DNA of 64,000 nucleotides from Hydractinia symbiolongicarpus (GCF_029227915.1 NC_079884.1:24676001-24740000); one strand, 5' to 3'. Positions 1 through 11,813 are shown, numbered from the stretch's first letter. The notes: generated from the sequence alone by a model not told the origin. Made by a program: numbers and translations.

Positions 1-1770
1 TGTTCGTATACTTTCTATCCGTATGAGCCGGCTCACACTTTTTTTAATAAATGCAAAGCCGGCATTACATATTATTATATTAAAAAAAGTAAGGAAGCCG
101 AATGTTAAGTGTGCGTCGCTTATTTGCTTGTGCGCAAGCAAAATTTTGGAAGTTTTTTTTATAAGAGTTTGATTATCGCCAAGGAAAGAAAATCGGCCGC
201 TAATTTAGCCTATTTTACTTACCTTTCTTCGAGGATATCAAATTCAGTTTCTCTTAAAGTGGGGGCGCAAAACAATGTCAGATCAAATGCCTAAAATGTG
301 AAGACACCTCATAGCAAACCCCGAATTGCAATCAAACAATGAGCACAAAGTTGGCGTGGTCACATGTTACCCTCTCAAAAGTACAAGAGTTTATTATATT
401 TATTCGGGTGACTGAGGTCATTTGCGCTCAAAAACAAAGGATTCTCTGATATTGCCCACGTGAGAAAAGAACAATAGAATTAACAAATCAACAAGCGCGT
501 TAGTTTTCTGACCGCAAAAAAGTCGTTTTCAGACCTAGCGTAATTTTTCCCACCTTAATTATCCTGATTTCCTTGTGATGAGAAAAACTATGCTGGGTTT
601 CCTGGCTACCGCTAATTAGAAGCGCCGGCTTATCATAGTGTCCTTTAATTAAATAGGCGACGTCACAGGGCTACTTATCTCTTTTACAGCGTGCTTTGGC
701 TTACAGAATTTATCGTTCTTTTCTATTAAACGTCCAAGTATTGTCGTAGAAGAAAAAAGAAGTAAAAAATATGGTATAATGGCACTTCATTTCCCGTATG
801 ATGAATAATATTTGCTTACAACTTGGTGTGTAATTGAGTGACAATTATATTCGAAGTGTTTCTAGGCGTTATCATGTCGAGTGTGTAAATACTTTTCTTG
901 TAAGTTGTTCATGTATCTCGGATGAGAAGATATCTCCCTCTTGTTTTACAAGTAAGGGAAGCCTTACAGTATCTTGACCGTACAAAAACAGTGGGTTGCT
1001 GTTACCCGTGTACCATATGACATTACGATAAGATAACTTACCATGTGCTGCCTATTTTTGTGTCTTATACCGATTTAATTATTCTATCGCCTCCTGGGAA
1101 TGTCGATATAGGAAGCATTAATTGTTGTACACTGTAGCATTGCAGTGACCTGACGGTCGCGTGAACTCTAGCAAAAAAGGTTATAGCTGACCGTAAATTT
1201 GTATAAAAAGCAAAGAGAATGAAAAAAGTCTGAAAGCCAATTATCTATTGAAATTTCCAGTAATAAAAGAAGAAGAGACAAAGGCAGAGTAGCTTAGAAT
1301 GTAGGAGGCTCGTGCGTGCTGTGCGCTGTGTGTGTATGAGACACTCCTGCTGAGTAGTCAATCAGCACGATTTGCGACGAAATAATGTATGGAATCAGGT
1401 TAATAGCCTTAGGTTTTCTCTCTACGATGAAAGACAAATTTGCAAATTAGGAAGTCGTTAGGAAGTTATATTTGTATATCTAATTTGTTTTTTCATAGAA
1501 CTTTATTCGTTGTTTTAGAATAATATTAAGTATTATAAATGTATGGCAATAGATCTATTGTGTCCTCAAATTTTCTTTGGGACGAATGTTGAATTTGCAG
1601 CAGCTGAGTAATCGATTCCCTGTAAATCTCCACGTTCGTTTACAATAAAAAATGTCCCGGCACGCCCTTTTCTTATTTCGTAAACATAGAACGATCATAT
1701 GACATTAACTAGTAGCCTTGAAAGAAAAGTGTTTAAGAGAAGTTAATTCGAAAAACAAGAACAAAACAAG
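1..1770. other. No gene recognised
   Basis: AT-rich DNA without a convincing coding region, RNA gene or repeat family. A 61-codon open frame at 109-294 starts with GTG and has no recognisable composition or motif. The stretch may contain upstream regulatory sequence of the receptor gene at 1771, but I see no specific site. Confidence 0.5.
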
Positions 1771-2679
1771 ATGGAGAATAATTCGCAAAGTACACCAACG
1801 TCGTTCCACTTGTCATCTGTTTTCACAACCCCTTCAACTGGATACGTCTGCCTTGAAGCTGTCCCAATAGCAAGTAGAAAATTCAATTACGTCATTGTAG
1901 CCATATTTGGTGTCCTATTTTTTCTTATTCTATACACTAACACTGTATTGATTCGATCATTGAGAAGACAAAAAAGCAGTAAAATCGTCAAGTCATTTCT
2001 AATATTGAGTATGTCGGATCTTGGTGTTGGATTAATCTCCGTACCTGCAATGATGCTTTTCTATGTTGGGCTTGAAGAAAAGCTGCTATGCATGATACAT
2101 CCATTTCTACAGTTTTTTGTAGGTTTTCCGTTTTCGTTTTCATTAGCGTTGACAATGATTATATCAATAGACAGATGCCTGTTGATCACCACTCCAAATT
2201 TTCATATAAAATTTGGGGAACTTTATTTCACCTGTTTCATTCCAGTGGTCTTATTGGCATCGGTAGCTCTAAATGCTGTTTCTGCCTTCAATGCAAAGGT
2301 GGGTTCAGTGTATATTTATTTGGCTTTAGTTCTAACTCTGTTAGTAATCACCATAGTGATCGCTGCTTCTCAAATTTATCTGATCTGGTATGTTCGAAAA
2401 AGAATGGCAAAAATGAAGGACTGTCGTCACTCCAGTATAAATTATCAGAAACGGACGATTGTTACTGTAGCAATGTTATTCTTTTGTGCTGTTCTGTGTA
2501 ATATACCGTATTTTATGTGGTTTTGCTTAATAATTCTCGGTATAGGTGATGTCAACATTGGCCTGGGTATACGATCGCCAACTATATGGCTCACTTTTTT
2601 ACTGTACTCAAATTCGTTATTAAATTCCATTATCATCTTGAAAAGGAGTTCTAACTTTAAAGAGAATGGCGGAAAATAA
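1771..2679 (+). CDS. Rhodopsin-like (class A) G protein-coupled receptor, single exon
   Basis: A 302-residue seven-transmembrane protein in one exon, expected at the plasma membrane. Seven hydrophobic segments can be read, at about 37-60, 70-92, 104-128, 143-165, 170-196, 226-250 and 265-288. The N-terminus is short, rich in Ser/Thr/Asn, and has an NNS sequon. Class A landmarks are present but altered: the end of helix 3 reads SIDRCL instead of DRY, helix 6 has CNIPYFMW in place of CWxP, and helix 7 has NSLLNSIIIL in place of NPxxY. The C-tail is very short (about 12 residues), so few arrestin sites are expected. Intronless short receptors like this are abundant in cnidarians. The ligand cannot be told from sequence. 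The ATG at 1771 is chosen because the upstream frame adds nothing and the hydrophobic register fits. Confidence 0.85.
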   Translation: MENNSQSTPTSFHLSSVFTTPSTGYVCLEAVPIASRKFNYVIVAIFGVLFFLILYTNTVLIRSLRRQKSSKIVKSFLILSMSDLGVGLISVPAMMLFYVGLEEKLLCMIHPFLQFFVGFPFSFSLALTMIISIDRCLLITTPNFHIKFGELYFTCFIPVVLLASVALNAVSAFNAKVGSVYIYLALVLTLLVITIVIAASQIYLIWYVRKRMAKMKDCRHSSINYQKRTIVTVAMLFFCAVLCNIPYFMWFCLIILGIGDVNIGLGIRSPTIWLTFLLYSNSLLNSIIILKRSSNFKENGGK

Positions 2680-4503
2680 ACACGTTTAGAAGCCCATCAC
2701 TTCAGGTTGATTTTAATCTTTCCTGCTTACGTTTCTAAAAACCAACCAGCTGAAAATTTTAACCAATATAGTAAGAAACTTAGTCCGAATAAAATGAAAA
2801 CAATGCATCATTTAATGGACACTGTTAAATGGAACATTACTAAAAGAAGCACTGTATATTAAAAAATCATAGGCCTCTTAATAAAGAACTGAAAGCCTCT
2901 AAGGAACGTTTCTTCTTATATGCTTAAATTTATTTCGTCACTAATTAGTTATTTTGTCACTTTTACTGTCTGCTTAACCTTGGAGGAAGTCTTTCTCAAA
3001 GATTTAAGCAAACCTTGTTAATGAATTTTTAGTTGCCTGAAAAATGTATACGTTGTTGTATGAAATGTAGCTTTTTATATAAAGCAAATTCATCTCGCTG
3101 CTTTAACTATTCAGTACAGGTGAATTTGGACTAAGTTTCATAATGCCTGGATGTTTGGTCACTTAAAGATGTTATTTAGATCTTCTCTACCATAAATTAT
3201 GCCGCCTGTGCGTGAACCTAAAATGGTAGCTGCGTTTAACGAAAGATCAATTTTAGTCGATGTAATTTCCCGTAGGTATTTTAAGGGCTTGCGTCTTGTT
3301 TTGTTATCTTGTATTGGCTATGTATCCATAAAAATATAAAAAGGCCGGGGAAACGGATGTGGACAGACTTAATGAATTTTATTTAATAAAAACGTGTAAA
3401 TTGCCTATTTGCATATTATGAGATTAAAAGAATCTTAGCGGAAAAAACGGTGGTTATTTCTTAGATTGTTATTTTGAATTTTTTTAACGAGTACTGGCAA
3501 GAAAAGGGGTTGTATCACAAAACAATTAAAAAAACTTTGCGTTTTTAACCATCGCTCACATTAAAAGTTTTTTAATTTTTCTTTTCTGAATCTGTGAACT
3601 TTTTTTGATTTTTAATAATTTTACATAGGACTAAATTAATTTAACATCTATATTTCTTTTATCTAATTGCAAAGCCGCTAGTACTAACTTGACGACCTCG
3701 ATGTCCAACAGGCGAGGACTTGTAGACGGGTTAAAGAACTGTGGACGAGATTGCATTCCTTATTGAAACCTCCACTCAGTAGCTATGGGCGAAATTTTTT
3801 TTGTGCGTAAAGAGTCAATCAAATTTTTTTACCGCTTGCCACCCGAAAGAATAAATTTTTGATGGTACAAATGCCTCATCTTGTCCTGTCGAAAAACCAC
3901 CCAGCCACCTTTCACACAAAATCTCTTGGTAATTAAATTCTAAGTTCATTATCTACGACTTTTCTACTTCAACTATTATCGAGACTAGCCGTATATCCCG
4001 AATACATTCACTCTTGTCCCCCAGAGCCCTTTAGGTTTGTCTCAAAAAGCTCCGAGGTTGAGAATGGAATAAGTTAGCTGTTATAAAGGACAGTCATTTT
4101 GCAGTAGCGCCGCATAGTTAGGAAATATTACGACTTAAAATATTTTTTGTGCTCAGATTTTTTATAGCTGTGCTTAGAGAGCTTGAAGAAAACATTTTCT
4201 GTGTAATCTTACGTAGCTTTTTTGCAGCAGATCTCTGAATGAATTACTCTCCAAAGCAAAACAAAAAACAATAAAATAGTTGTTTTTCAAAACAACATTT
4301 TATAAATAACAGAATTAGACACCATGTATTGAATATTTCATTGTGAGTGGTTATAAGTGGTGGTGATAAAATAATAGTGATGCACTTACCCGAGAATGCA
4401 CAACCTTCTTTCCAGTTCTTTTTGTTTTCACCGCCGGAGTTGCTTACTGACAATTGCCGTTAGTACATCATACGAAAGAGACGCCCTTGGAAAAAGGCCC
4501 TAG
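2680..4503. other. No gene recognised
   Basis: AT-rich intergenic DNA after the receptor gene. No open frame with family features, no tRNA-like fold and no terminal inverted repeats were noticed. Its last part abuts the truncated 5' end of a LINE. Confidence 0.5.
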
Positions 4504-7062
4504 AAAAAGGCCCTTACTAATCTTATTGCTCAAAACTTAAACCACATAAGTAAAAACATTGATTCGTTTTCCTGCAAATATGAGAACTATGTAATACTGG
4601 GTGATTTTAACGCTGAAATTAGCAATCTACATGTAAATGAATTTTTAACAACATATAAACTTAACTCTTTAATAAAAGAGCCTACATGCTTCAAAAGCAT
4701 AGATAACCCTACAAACATAGATCTCATCTTAACAAACCACCCAAGATCTTTTTGTCACTCCAGGGCTATTGAAACAGGCTTGTCTGATTTTCATAAATTG
4801 ACAATGACTGTTTTAAAAGCCAACTTTGCTAAACGAAAACCAAAAATTATAAATTATAGAGCATATCGGAATTTCAATAATGTAAATTTCCGCCATGATA
4901 TAATGGGTGCTCTAAATGATGACAAAAATCTCGATGATTTTAAAATGTTTGAAAATTTCAAAAACAGTGTTTTAAGTATCTTAGATAATCATGCTCCTCG
5001 AAAGAAAAGGTATGTACGTCATAATCAGGCAGCTTTTATGAGTAAAGAAATAAACAAGGCAATTATGAAGAGATCAAAACTTTTAAATAAGCATAGGAAG
5101 GATAAAACTCCAGAGAGTAAATTAGCATACAATAAACAAAGGAATTTTTGTGTTTCACTAATAAGAAAAAGTAAATACAAATTCTTCAACAACCTTAATG
5201 TTAAAAATATAACTGACAATAGGTTATTCTGGAAAACAGTAAAACCATGTTTCTCTAACAAGACAGTTACAAGTGAAAATATTACCTTAGTTGAAAATGG
5301 GACTACAATATCTCATGATAAAGATATTACTGAAATATTCAACAATTATTTTGGCAGTGTTGTTGAAAATTTAGGCATAAAGTCATCAAATATACAACCT
5401 TCAAGTAATGAAAACAGACCCAAAGATCAAATAAATTCGATAATATATAAATATAAATCTCATCCTAGTGTAGAAAAGATAAGAAAAAGCGCAAAAAGCA
5501 ACACAAAATTTTCTTTTAAACAAACTGCATTTGAAGATGTTGAAAAATACATTCGAAAACTTGATCCAAAAAAGGCGCAGCAAAAAGATGATATTCCTAC
5601 TAACATCATCAAAGAAAACAGTGATATTTTTAGCCAATTCATTACTGAAAATTTTACTCAATCTATAAAAAGTTCTGAATTTGCAACATCTTTGAAAAAC
5701 GCAGATATTACTCCTACACACAAGAAAGGACTGCGCACTGAAAAGGCGAACTATAGACCTGTAAGCGTCCTATCGAACATCTCAAATATCTATGAAAGAT
5801 GCATGTATGACCAAATATACACCTTCTTCGAGCCATTATTTTCGAAACTTCAATTTGGTTTTCGCAAGGGGCACAGTTCACAACAATGCCTCATAAGTAT
5901 GATTGAAAAATGGAAAAACAGTCTTGACAAAGGTGGCACATTTGGAGCGCTTTTAACTGATTTGTCTAAGGCATTTGACTGCATACCACACGAGCTATTA
6001 CTAGCAAAACTTCATGCATATGGCTTTGATATGAACTCTTTGCTGTTTATAAAATCGTACCTAATTGACAGGAAACAGCGAGTACGTATAAATAACAATT
6101 ATAGTGCATGGACAAAAATAAAATACGGCGTACCGCAAGGATCAATTTTGGGTCCTTTGCTTTTCAATATATTTTTATGCGACCTTTTCCTTTTTGTCCC
6201 ATATATGGGCATTGTCAACTATGCTGATGATACAACCCCATTTTCAATAGGAAAGAATATCAACGAAGTTATTGAAAAGATTGAATATGCAGCAATTATA
6301 ATATTTACTTGGTTTGAAAATAACGGTATGAAAGCCAACCCAGAAAAATCACATTTTTTTACTAACAAAACTGATGTACGATTAAAAGTTTGTGATAAAC
6401 TTCTAAACAATTCTCAAACTGAGAAACTGCTTGGTATAACCATAGACCACAAACTTTCTTTCGAGGAACATGTTAATCAGCTCTGTAACAAGGCAGGCCA
6501 GAAAGTTAGTGCGCTTGCAAGGTTATCTTCCTTAATGACATTAGACCAGCGAAAGCTGATTATTAATGCTTTTGTCACTAGTCATTTTTCGTACTGTCCA
6601 TTAGTATGGATGTTTCACAGTCGTAAATTAAACAATAGGATAAACCATATACATGAAAGAGCACTAAGAATTATCTATCAAGACTATCAATCCTCATTTG
6701 AAGAGCTTTTATCAAAAAATGGGAGCGTTACAATTCACCAAACGAACTTACGCATCCTTGTTACTGAGCTGTATAAAGCTAAAACAAAAACAGGTCCAGA
6801 AATGTTGAATGAAATTTTTATTTTTCCTGAACCACTGTATAATTTGAGGAAGGACAAACTCAAGAGTAACAAAATATTTTCAGTGAGATATGGGATCGAA
6901 ACACTGTCTAATGTTGGGTTAAAGCTTTGGAACTCTTTGCCTAACGAGTATCGGAACGCTGGTACTTTAATTGAGTTTAGAAACAAAATAAGAAACTGGA
7001 TTCCAAACCATTGTCCTTGCAGAATATGCAAAACTTTTATACCTGAATTAGGTTTTCTTTAG
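4504..7062 (+). CDS. LINE endonuclease (C-terminal part) and reverse transcriptase
   Basis: One open frame of about 852 codons follows a stop at 4501. It has no ATG at its start, so it is a 5'-truncated ORF2. The first 90 residues are the end of an APE-type endonuclease, with GDFNAEI near 4600 and a TGLSDFH segment that is the SDH motif. Reverse transcriptase follows: FGFRKGHSS, then LLTDLSKAFDCIPHELL (motif A), GVPQGSILGPLLFNIF (motif B) and YADDT near 6217-6231 (catalytic motif C). The C-terminal region ends with a CxxC..CxxC-like remnant (CPCRICK). The frame is open throughout, so the copy is young or was constrained until recently, although loss of the endonuclease N-terminus makes it non-autonomous. 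Confidence 0.9.
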   Translation, partial: KKALTNLIAQNLNHISKNIDSFSCKYENYVILGDFNAEISNLHVNEFLTTYKLNSLIKEPTCFKSIDNPTNIDLILTNHPRSFCHSRAIETGLSDFHKLTMTVLKANFAKRKPKIINYRAYRNFNNVNFRHDIMGALNDDKNLDDFKMFENFKNSVLSILDNHAPRKKRYVRHNQAAFMSKEINKAIMKRSKLLNKHRKDKTPESKLAYNKQRNFCVSLIRKSKYKFFNNLNVKNITDNRLFWKTVKPCFSNKTVTSENITLVENGTTISHDKDITEIFNNYFGSVVENLGIKSSNIQPSSNENRPKDQINSIIYKYKSHPSVEKIRKSAKSNTKFSFKQTAFEDVEKYIRKLDPKKAQQKDDIPTNIIKENSDIFSQFITENFTQSIKSSEFATSLKNADITPTHKKGLRTEKANYRPVSVLSNISNIYERCMYDQIYTFFEPLFSKLQFGFRKGHSSQQCLISMIEKWKNSLDKGGTFGALLTDLSKAFDCIPHELLLAKLHAYGFDMNSLLFIKSYLIDRKQRVRINNNYSAWTKIKYGVPQGSILGPLLFNIFLCDLFLFVPYMGIVNYADDTTPFSIGKNINEVIEKIEYAAIIIFTWFENNGMKANPEKSHFFTNKTDVRLKVCDKLLNNSQTEKLLGITIDHKLSFEEHVNQLCNKAGQKVSALARLSSLMTLDQRKLIINAFVTSHFSYCPLVWMFHSRKLNNRINHIHERALRIIYQDYQSSFEELLSKNGSVTIHQTNLRILVTELYKAKTKTGPEMLNEIFIFPEPLYNLRKDKLKSNKIFSVRYGIETLSNVGLKLWNSLPNEYRNAGTLIEFRNKIRNWIPNHCPCRICKTFIPELGFL

Positions 7063-7426
7063 TTTCCCCGTTGTCTTCCTTTGCCAGTTGTGGAGCGGGA
7101 ACTCAGTTAAACATGTCTCGCGGTGCGACGGTTTAGGTGGGGTGGCATCATATGAGAATATTCTAGCCTTATTATCTGGTTGTATATTATTTTCTCTCGA
7201 CCCCTGCCTGGGAAGTTTGACTGAGTTCCTGGAACCACCACTACATAGCCTTGACATATTTTTGACATATTATTTATATTATTTAAAATACTTAAAAAAA
7301 AATGGTATATACGGTATTCCTTATAGATTTTTTATATTCAGTTATTTATTGTTTTTAATGTTTTTAAAGTTGACTTTAATTAGCCTCAGAGCTACATTTT
7401 CTTGTAAATTTGTCAACTATAAATAA

Positions 7427-7428
<2 letters not shown>

Positions 7429-7463
<35 letters not shown>
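7429..7463 (+). repeat. (AAT)n microsatellite, LINE 3' end
   Basis: About eleven copies of AAT directly end the LINE. The array is best read as the element's own 3' terminal repeat. Confidence 0.85.
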
Positions 7464-8863
7464 GAAACAAAGCTAAACAATGAAAAAAAAGGCAGAAAGA
7501 AATACCGCATGATTTTTTTATGTGACGCGTTTTTCTGAATTCCAGCATTTTGCAAGGAACACGTTACATTATCAGCATTAAATGATCTGATCTTAATATC
7601 GCAACAAATCCATTCATTAACGAGTATCTATAATTCAATTCGACAGACTGGCAGACAATATTTCAACATGCCCCCAGCCCTCATTCAACAAACCGGCTGT
7701 TTCGGGTTTTCTCCCGAGTTGGTAAAATTGCAACAAAAACTGAAAAAATAGGAAAACCTCGTCTTTTACATTTATCGGGGATAAAAGTTACTGCGATCAA
7801 GAACGACTTTAACCTCGTCCCGAGGGTCTAGGGACTCCCGAGCCTGTATTACATATCGATCAAAAAGGTAAAATACCCTGGGGACGAGGTTGTAATATTT
7901 TAGTAATCAAAGATCGTTTTACGCAACTACACGTCTATTTACTTACAAAAAGTAAACAAACAAAAGAAACAAATAAATAAAAAAAAAATAAAAAAATTAC
8001 GAAAAATGATTCGTCGTAAGAGTAGCGCTACATTTTCGTCCAAAATAACACAAAATGGAAAAGTGATAACTTAGTTTCGTAAGAATTATATAGAAGATGA
8101 GTATTCTGTGTAAAAAAACAATGACGAAAGATGGAAGGTCCGTTAAGCGAATAGGTTTTTAGGCTGTATATCCCAATTGTAAATGGAGCACACTTCGCGT
8201 TTAGAAACAATAACACTAAGTTAAACTGGAGGTCTCTTAAAATTTTGATAATCTGAGCCTATAATGTTTTATGAGGCTGACAAATTTATTTGCAAAACTT
8301 TACAAGGTCTACGTTTTTAATAAATTCTTAACTGTAACGCTTCAAAAGAAAGCAAAAATAAAGAATAAACGGGTTTTGTACAAGGAAAGTAAAAATTAAA
8401 TCAAAATCGGTAATTTTAGGACTTTTAAAGCAACGGTGAAGAGTTAAAGAGGTGAGAGCACAGACTCCCTGCAGAAAAAGAAAACATGTTTACAAAATAT
8501 AAACAAACTTTTTGATGTTTTTTATGCAGCGGTTTCCACAGAAGATAATTCATAGATCTTTAGTAAAGTATTTAAAACAAAAGGGTTAAAAAAAATTAAA
8601 TTCGGGGAAAAATGAGGAGAAACAACAACATGATATTATACAACAAAAGTAAAAGGAATATACAGTCATGGTTGACTTTGTACCGGCCAGGACGATATGC
8701 CGGAAACTGTGTTCAACCCGGTTACGCAATCTATTGTTTTTAAAAGTTTTATTGGATGTGATTGGTGGAAAGACTCGTATTTCTCGGAAATATAAGACAA
8801 TACACCCAAACTATTTTACTACGTTGCTCTTTATTTAAATAGCATTAGTGATATTTCAAAGAC
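7464..8863. other. Intergenic, no gene recognised
   Basis: AT-rich DNA between the LINE and the zinc-finger gene. The only structure seen is a short inverted repeat at 7811-7891. The open frame on the minus strand at 8028-8216 has no support. Confidence 0.5.
7811..7891. repeat. Short inverted-repeat (MITE-like) unit
   Basis: The left arm at 7811-7826 (AACCTCGTCCCGAGGG) is the inverse of 7876-7891 (CCCTGGGGACGAGGTT) with two mismatches, enclosing about 50 bp. This looks like a tiny palindromic MITE. A target duplication could not be established. Confidence 0.45.
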
Positions 8864-9745
8864 ATGTCTAACGCGCCAAGAAAGTTGATAAATGAAAAGG
8901 AATGGCAAGAAATATTTACTGATGTATTTTCTGATCTTGAAGACAAAGAGTTACAGGAACACGCTCGTTCACTTTTCGAGCCGCCAGCACCAATAGAAGC
9001 GAGGGGAAAATTAAAAGCTTCATACACCTGCCATGAATGTTCTAAACGATGGACATCATACTACTCATATATGCGTTTCACATATAGGCTGTTGGATAGG
9101 AAGCAAGAAAAGTATGGTGAAGTCACCTTTTTTGCAAAAGGGCAAAGGTGTAACCGTTGTCCCAAGGAAGATTACACCATGCCCCTTTGTAGGGCAGAGT
9201 CTATCGAAAAAGCGCTCTTACAGCTGCTAGAGGAAGTTAAGGGAAAGTATTACTACAAACCTGGTGAGCAAAGAAGTATTGAGGTGGATACTGAGACACG
9301 TGAAAGCGATTATAAACCAAGAAAGAGGCATGATACTGTGAACTGCCAGGCTTGCGAAGAAGGTGTCTGTATGGCACGAGATGGGAGAAGAATCATAGAC
9401 GAAACCTCTAATACCGAGCACAACTCTGACGGAAGTCAAGCATCTGATAGTCAAGGTTGGAAAGAAAAAGAAGAAATTCATAGCAAATCAGGGAGTAGCG
9501 TCCCTGTGCCTCCAGAAAAAAGGCACGACTGTGCTAATTGCGAAGCATGTAATGATGGTTCTTGTTCAGGAAAACGAAGTAGGCGATGGTCAACGCAATC
9601 CTCACAAAGCGATTCCTCGTTTATCAATAAAACAACAAATCTAGCCCTAAACGACAAGAAGGGCAACTCATCGTCCCTTCGACCACCACGACCACCACGA
9701 AGGAGAAAACTGTACATCCAGTGGTATTTCACCATTCGCACCTAA
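8864..9745 (+). CDS. 3CxxC-type zinc-finger protein (receptor-transporter-like)
   Basis: A 293-residue protein. Residues about 52-130 form a 3CxxC zinc ribbon: YTCHECSKRW, then KGQRCNRC and the following MPLCR..ESIEKALLQLL helix. This matches the zf-3CxxC fold of receptor-transporting proteins and fungal relatives. Two further Cys-rich knots repeat the same pattern, HDTVNCQACEEGVC (about 163-176) and HDCANCEACNDGSC (about 222-235), joined by acidic, Ser-rich linkers. The C-terminus is basic and Pro-rich (RPPRPPRRRK). Vertebrate members act in receptor trafficking and antiviral responses; the role here is unknown. No membrane helix is visible at the end, unlike vertebrate RTPs. The ATG at 8864 is the first in frame, and no intron is needed. 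Confidence 0.75.
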   Translation: MSNAPRKLINEKEWQEIFTDVFSDLEDKELQEHARSLFEPPAPIEARGKLKASYTCHECSKRWTSYYSYMRFTYRLLDRKQEKYGEVTFFAKGQRCNRCPKEDYTMPLCRAESIEKALLQLLEEVKGKYYYKPGEQRSIEVDTETRESDYKPRKRHDTVNCQACEEGVCMARDGRRIIDETSNTEHNSDGSQASDSQGWKEKEEIHSKSGSSVPVPPEKRHDCANCEACNDGSCSGKRSRRWSTQSSQSDSSFINKTTNLALNDKKGNSSSLRPPRPPRRRKLYIQWYFTIRT

Positions 9746-10993
9746 AGCAAAAGTGCAAGTATCTCTAAACTTCAATGAAAACAGTTCTTCTAAAATTAGT
9801 CAATGTTCCGGTGATGTTTGACTATGAAGTTGTAACCTGTGAAAATTTTATTGAAAAATATATAGTTAGATAAAGTAAAATATTTCCTGTCTACAATACA
9901 TACACGCTGTTTTTATAAGCAACACAGATTTTGACCTTTTGACTGAGGCTCAATGTTCAAAAATCTTTCTCCTAATTATTATCGAGAAAAGAAAAAATGA
10001 TTGGTATATTGATTTGCCCTACGGAAAAGGATTAATTTTTATATGAAATTAATTCGCGAGGCTTAAAAAAATTAATATCGCACGAGGATTTAATTTCCGC
10101 AAATCAGAAATTTTTAAAAATTTCGTTACGACTTAATTTCGCGAATGAGCAATTTTTTAAAATTTTCGTGAGGAATATATATTATCTCAATTTTCTGCAA
10201 ACATTTATTTTTGCGAGTCAAATTTGTTTTAGATAAATTTCGAATTTGATTTTTATGGAAGCCAATTAGTGCCATTAATTTTGCTTCCCATTTGTCACCC
10301 TAAGTCAAGCAGAGAAATATTTTAATTTTTTTGTATGCCTCACCTAGAACATAACACGAGCAATGAAATAAAAATGTTTCTGTGCCTCACCTAATAATTA
10401 CTTTACTTATGAATTCATGACATGAGCAGTGAAAATTTCAACATATGTTTCACTTATAAATTCATAACTGACGCAGCGAAAATTTTAACGCATGCTTCAC
10501 TTATGAAATCATTGCTCAACAAAAACGGCTATTTTTATGGCCACAAATCTTTTAACCCATACTTTGTGCACACTTCTGCTCTACCCGATTTACAAAATGT
10601 GTATAGCATTGTCACAGTTACATTTGTTAAATGTTATAGTAATGTCAAATGACACACAAAAGATAAGGACCAAAACTTTTTGAAATACTTTGTACGGTTA
10701 TTTTGTGTAGGTGGATTTCCGTCAAAAGCTGGTTAAGTTAAATGTAAGCAAATACATGATCCAAAACAGTTTTGGTTTCAACAAGTAAAGCTAATAATGC
10801 CTATGAAAAGTGAAGTTAATCCATACCGGTTGGGGGTGGGGGGGGGGGGGGCGTTGTTTTAAAAAACAACCGTTTGTGTTTGGTAGACGTTGGTTTACTT
10901 GCTGACTGTGTTATGACTTCATAACCGGGAAGCAATTTAAAATTTTCGCTGCTTGTGTGATGTCTTTTACATACAAGATACAAGTTCTACATA
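9746..10993. other. Repeat-rich intergenic DNA, no gene recognised
   Basis: Contains AT-rich reiterations of AATTTCGCGA-like words (about 10050-10150), two related blocks around ATTCATGACATGAGCAG and ATTCATAACTGACGCAG (10400-10510), and a G-run at about 10835-10850. None of the open frames, including 10422-10652, carries family features. Confidence 0.45.
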
Positions 10994-11193
10994 CAGTAGA
11001 CTCCCAGTTATTCGAAGCCTCAAGGGGGATAAGAATTTACTTCGAATAACCGGGAGTTCGAATAACTGAAAAATTCGTTTTCCCGCCAGATTTTCAACTT
11101 AACCTTAATGGAATGGACTTTTCTTAAGTAATTGAGGCATTGTGGTTCAGTTGAAAATGGAACGCTGTTATTGGTGAAGTCCTAGAAGGTAAA

Positions 11194-11469
11194 ATGGAAC
11201 CAACAAACGACATAGACAAATATGCAGTGGCGGTCTGCAAAAAAGGAGATATTGTTGGTCATTTGCCTAAAGGAAAAACAGGAAAATTTGCCAAAACGAT
11301 ATTTTACTTTCTGAAGTCAGAGATGTTGTGTACTTGCAAAGTAAAAGTGACAGGGAAAAGAACTAACTTTGGAGATGATAAGGGATTTAGGATCCCCTGT
11401 TTGCTTCAATTCTCTGGACCGAAGGAGAATATTGAACTTTTGAAGAAATTGCTTGAAGAGTGTAAATAG
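11194..11469 (+). CDS. Small HIRAN-like domain protein within the pogo-like unit
   Basis: A 91-residue open frame. NDIDKYAVAVCKKGDIVGHL resembles the HIRAN signature (N..D..AVAV......VG.LP), and PKGKTGKF follows. HIRAN domains bind single-stranded 3' DNA ends in repair helicases such as HLTF. Here the domain stands alone between the two inverted ends of a short pogo-like unit. It could be a captured host fragment or an accessory protein that binds element ends. The frame is intact. Assignment rests on the short motif only. Confidence 0.5.
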   Translation: MEPTNDIDKYAVAVCKKGDIVGHLPKGKTGKFAKTIFYFLKSEMLCTCKVKVTGKRTNFGDDKGFRIPCLLQFSGPKENIELLKKLLEECK

Positions 11470-11813
11470 CCATGAATATTGAAACCTGATTTTTTGAAGA
11501 AAAAAAGTGTTTTAATCGCAGAAAATCAATGTTCTCACTCGACGATCTCCCAATAAGAAAAATTCGAATAACTGAGGGTGACTTAGCCTATAATTGGCCC
11601 CAAGGGGAATAAAAATCACTTCGAATAACCGAATTATTCGAATAACTGAAGTTCGAATAACCGAGAGTGTTTTTGCCTGAGTTGGGTAAGCAGATCTGTT
11701 CTGCCCGGATAATGAACATTGGCCTGATTAAGTACGGCAGCTTGCCCCGGTTAAGAACAGGGCAGAAAATACATAATCAGGGCAACATAATCAGGACAGG
11801 CCGGCTTATTACT

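Larger units (their letters stand above)
4504..7463 (+). mobile_element. 5'-truncated non-LTR retrotransposon (LINE), CR1/Jockey-type
   Basis: The insertion contains the end of the endonuclease domain, a full reverse transcriptase, a non-coding tail of about 400 bp and a terminal (AAT)n microsatellite. A microsatellite 3' end instead of poly(A) is typical of the CR1/L2/Jockey group. The 5' end is missing, as usual for target-primed insertion. The element lies in the same orientation as the receptor gene upstream. Confidence 0.85.

Noticed and set aside
6735-7257. Open frames on both strands at the end of the LINE
   Set aside because: Antisense to the reverse transcriptase or within its 3' non-coding tail; no domain features.
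10422-10652. 76-codon frame with regular composition
   Set aside because: Lies in repeated AT-rich words; no motif or splice context.
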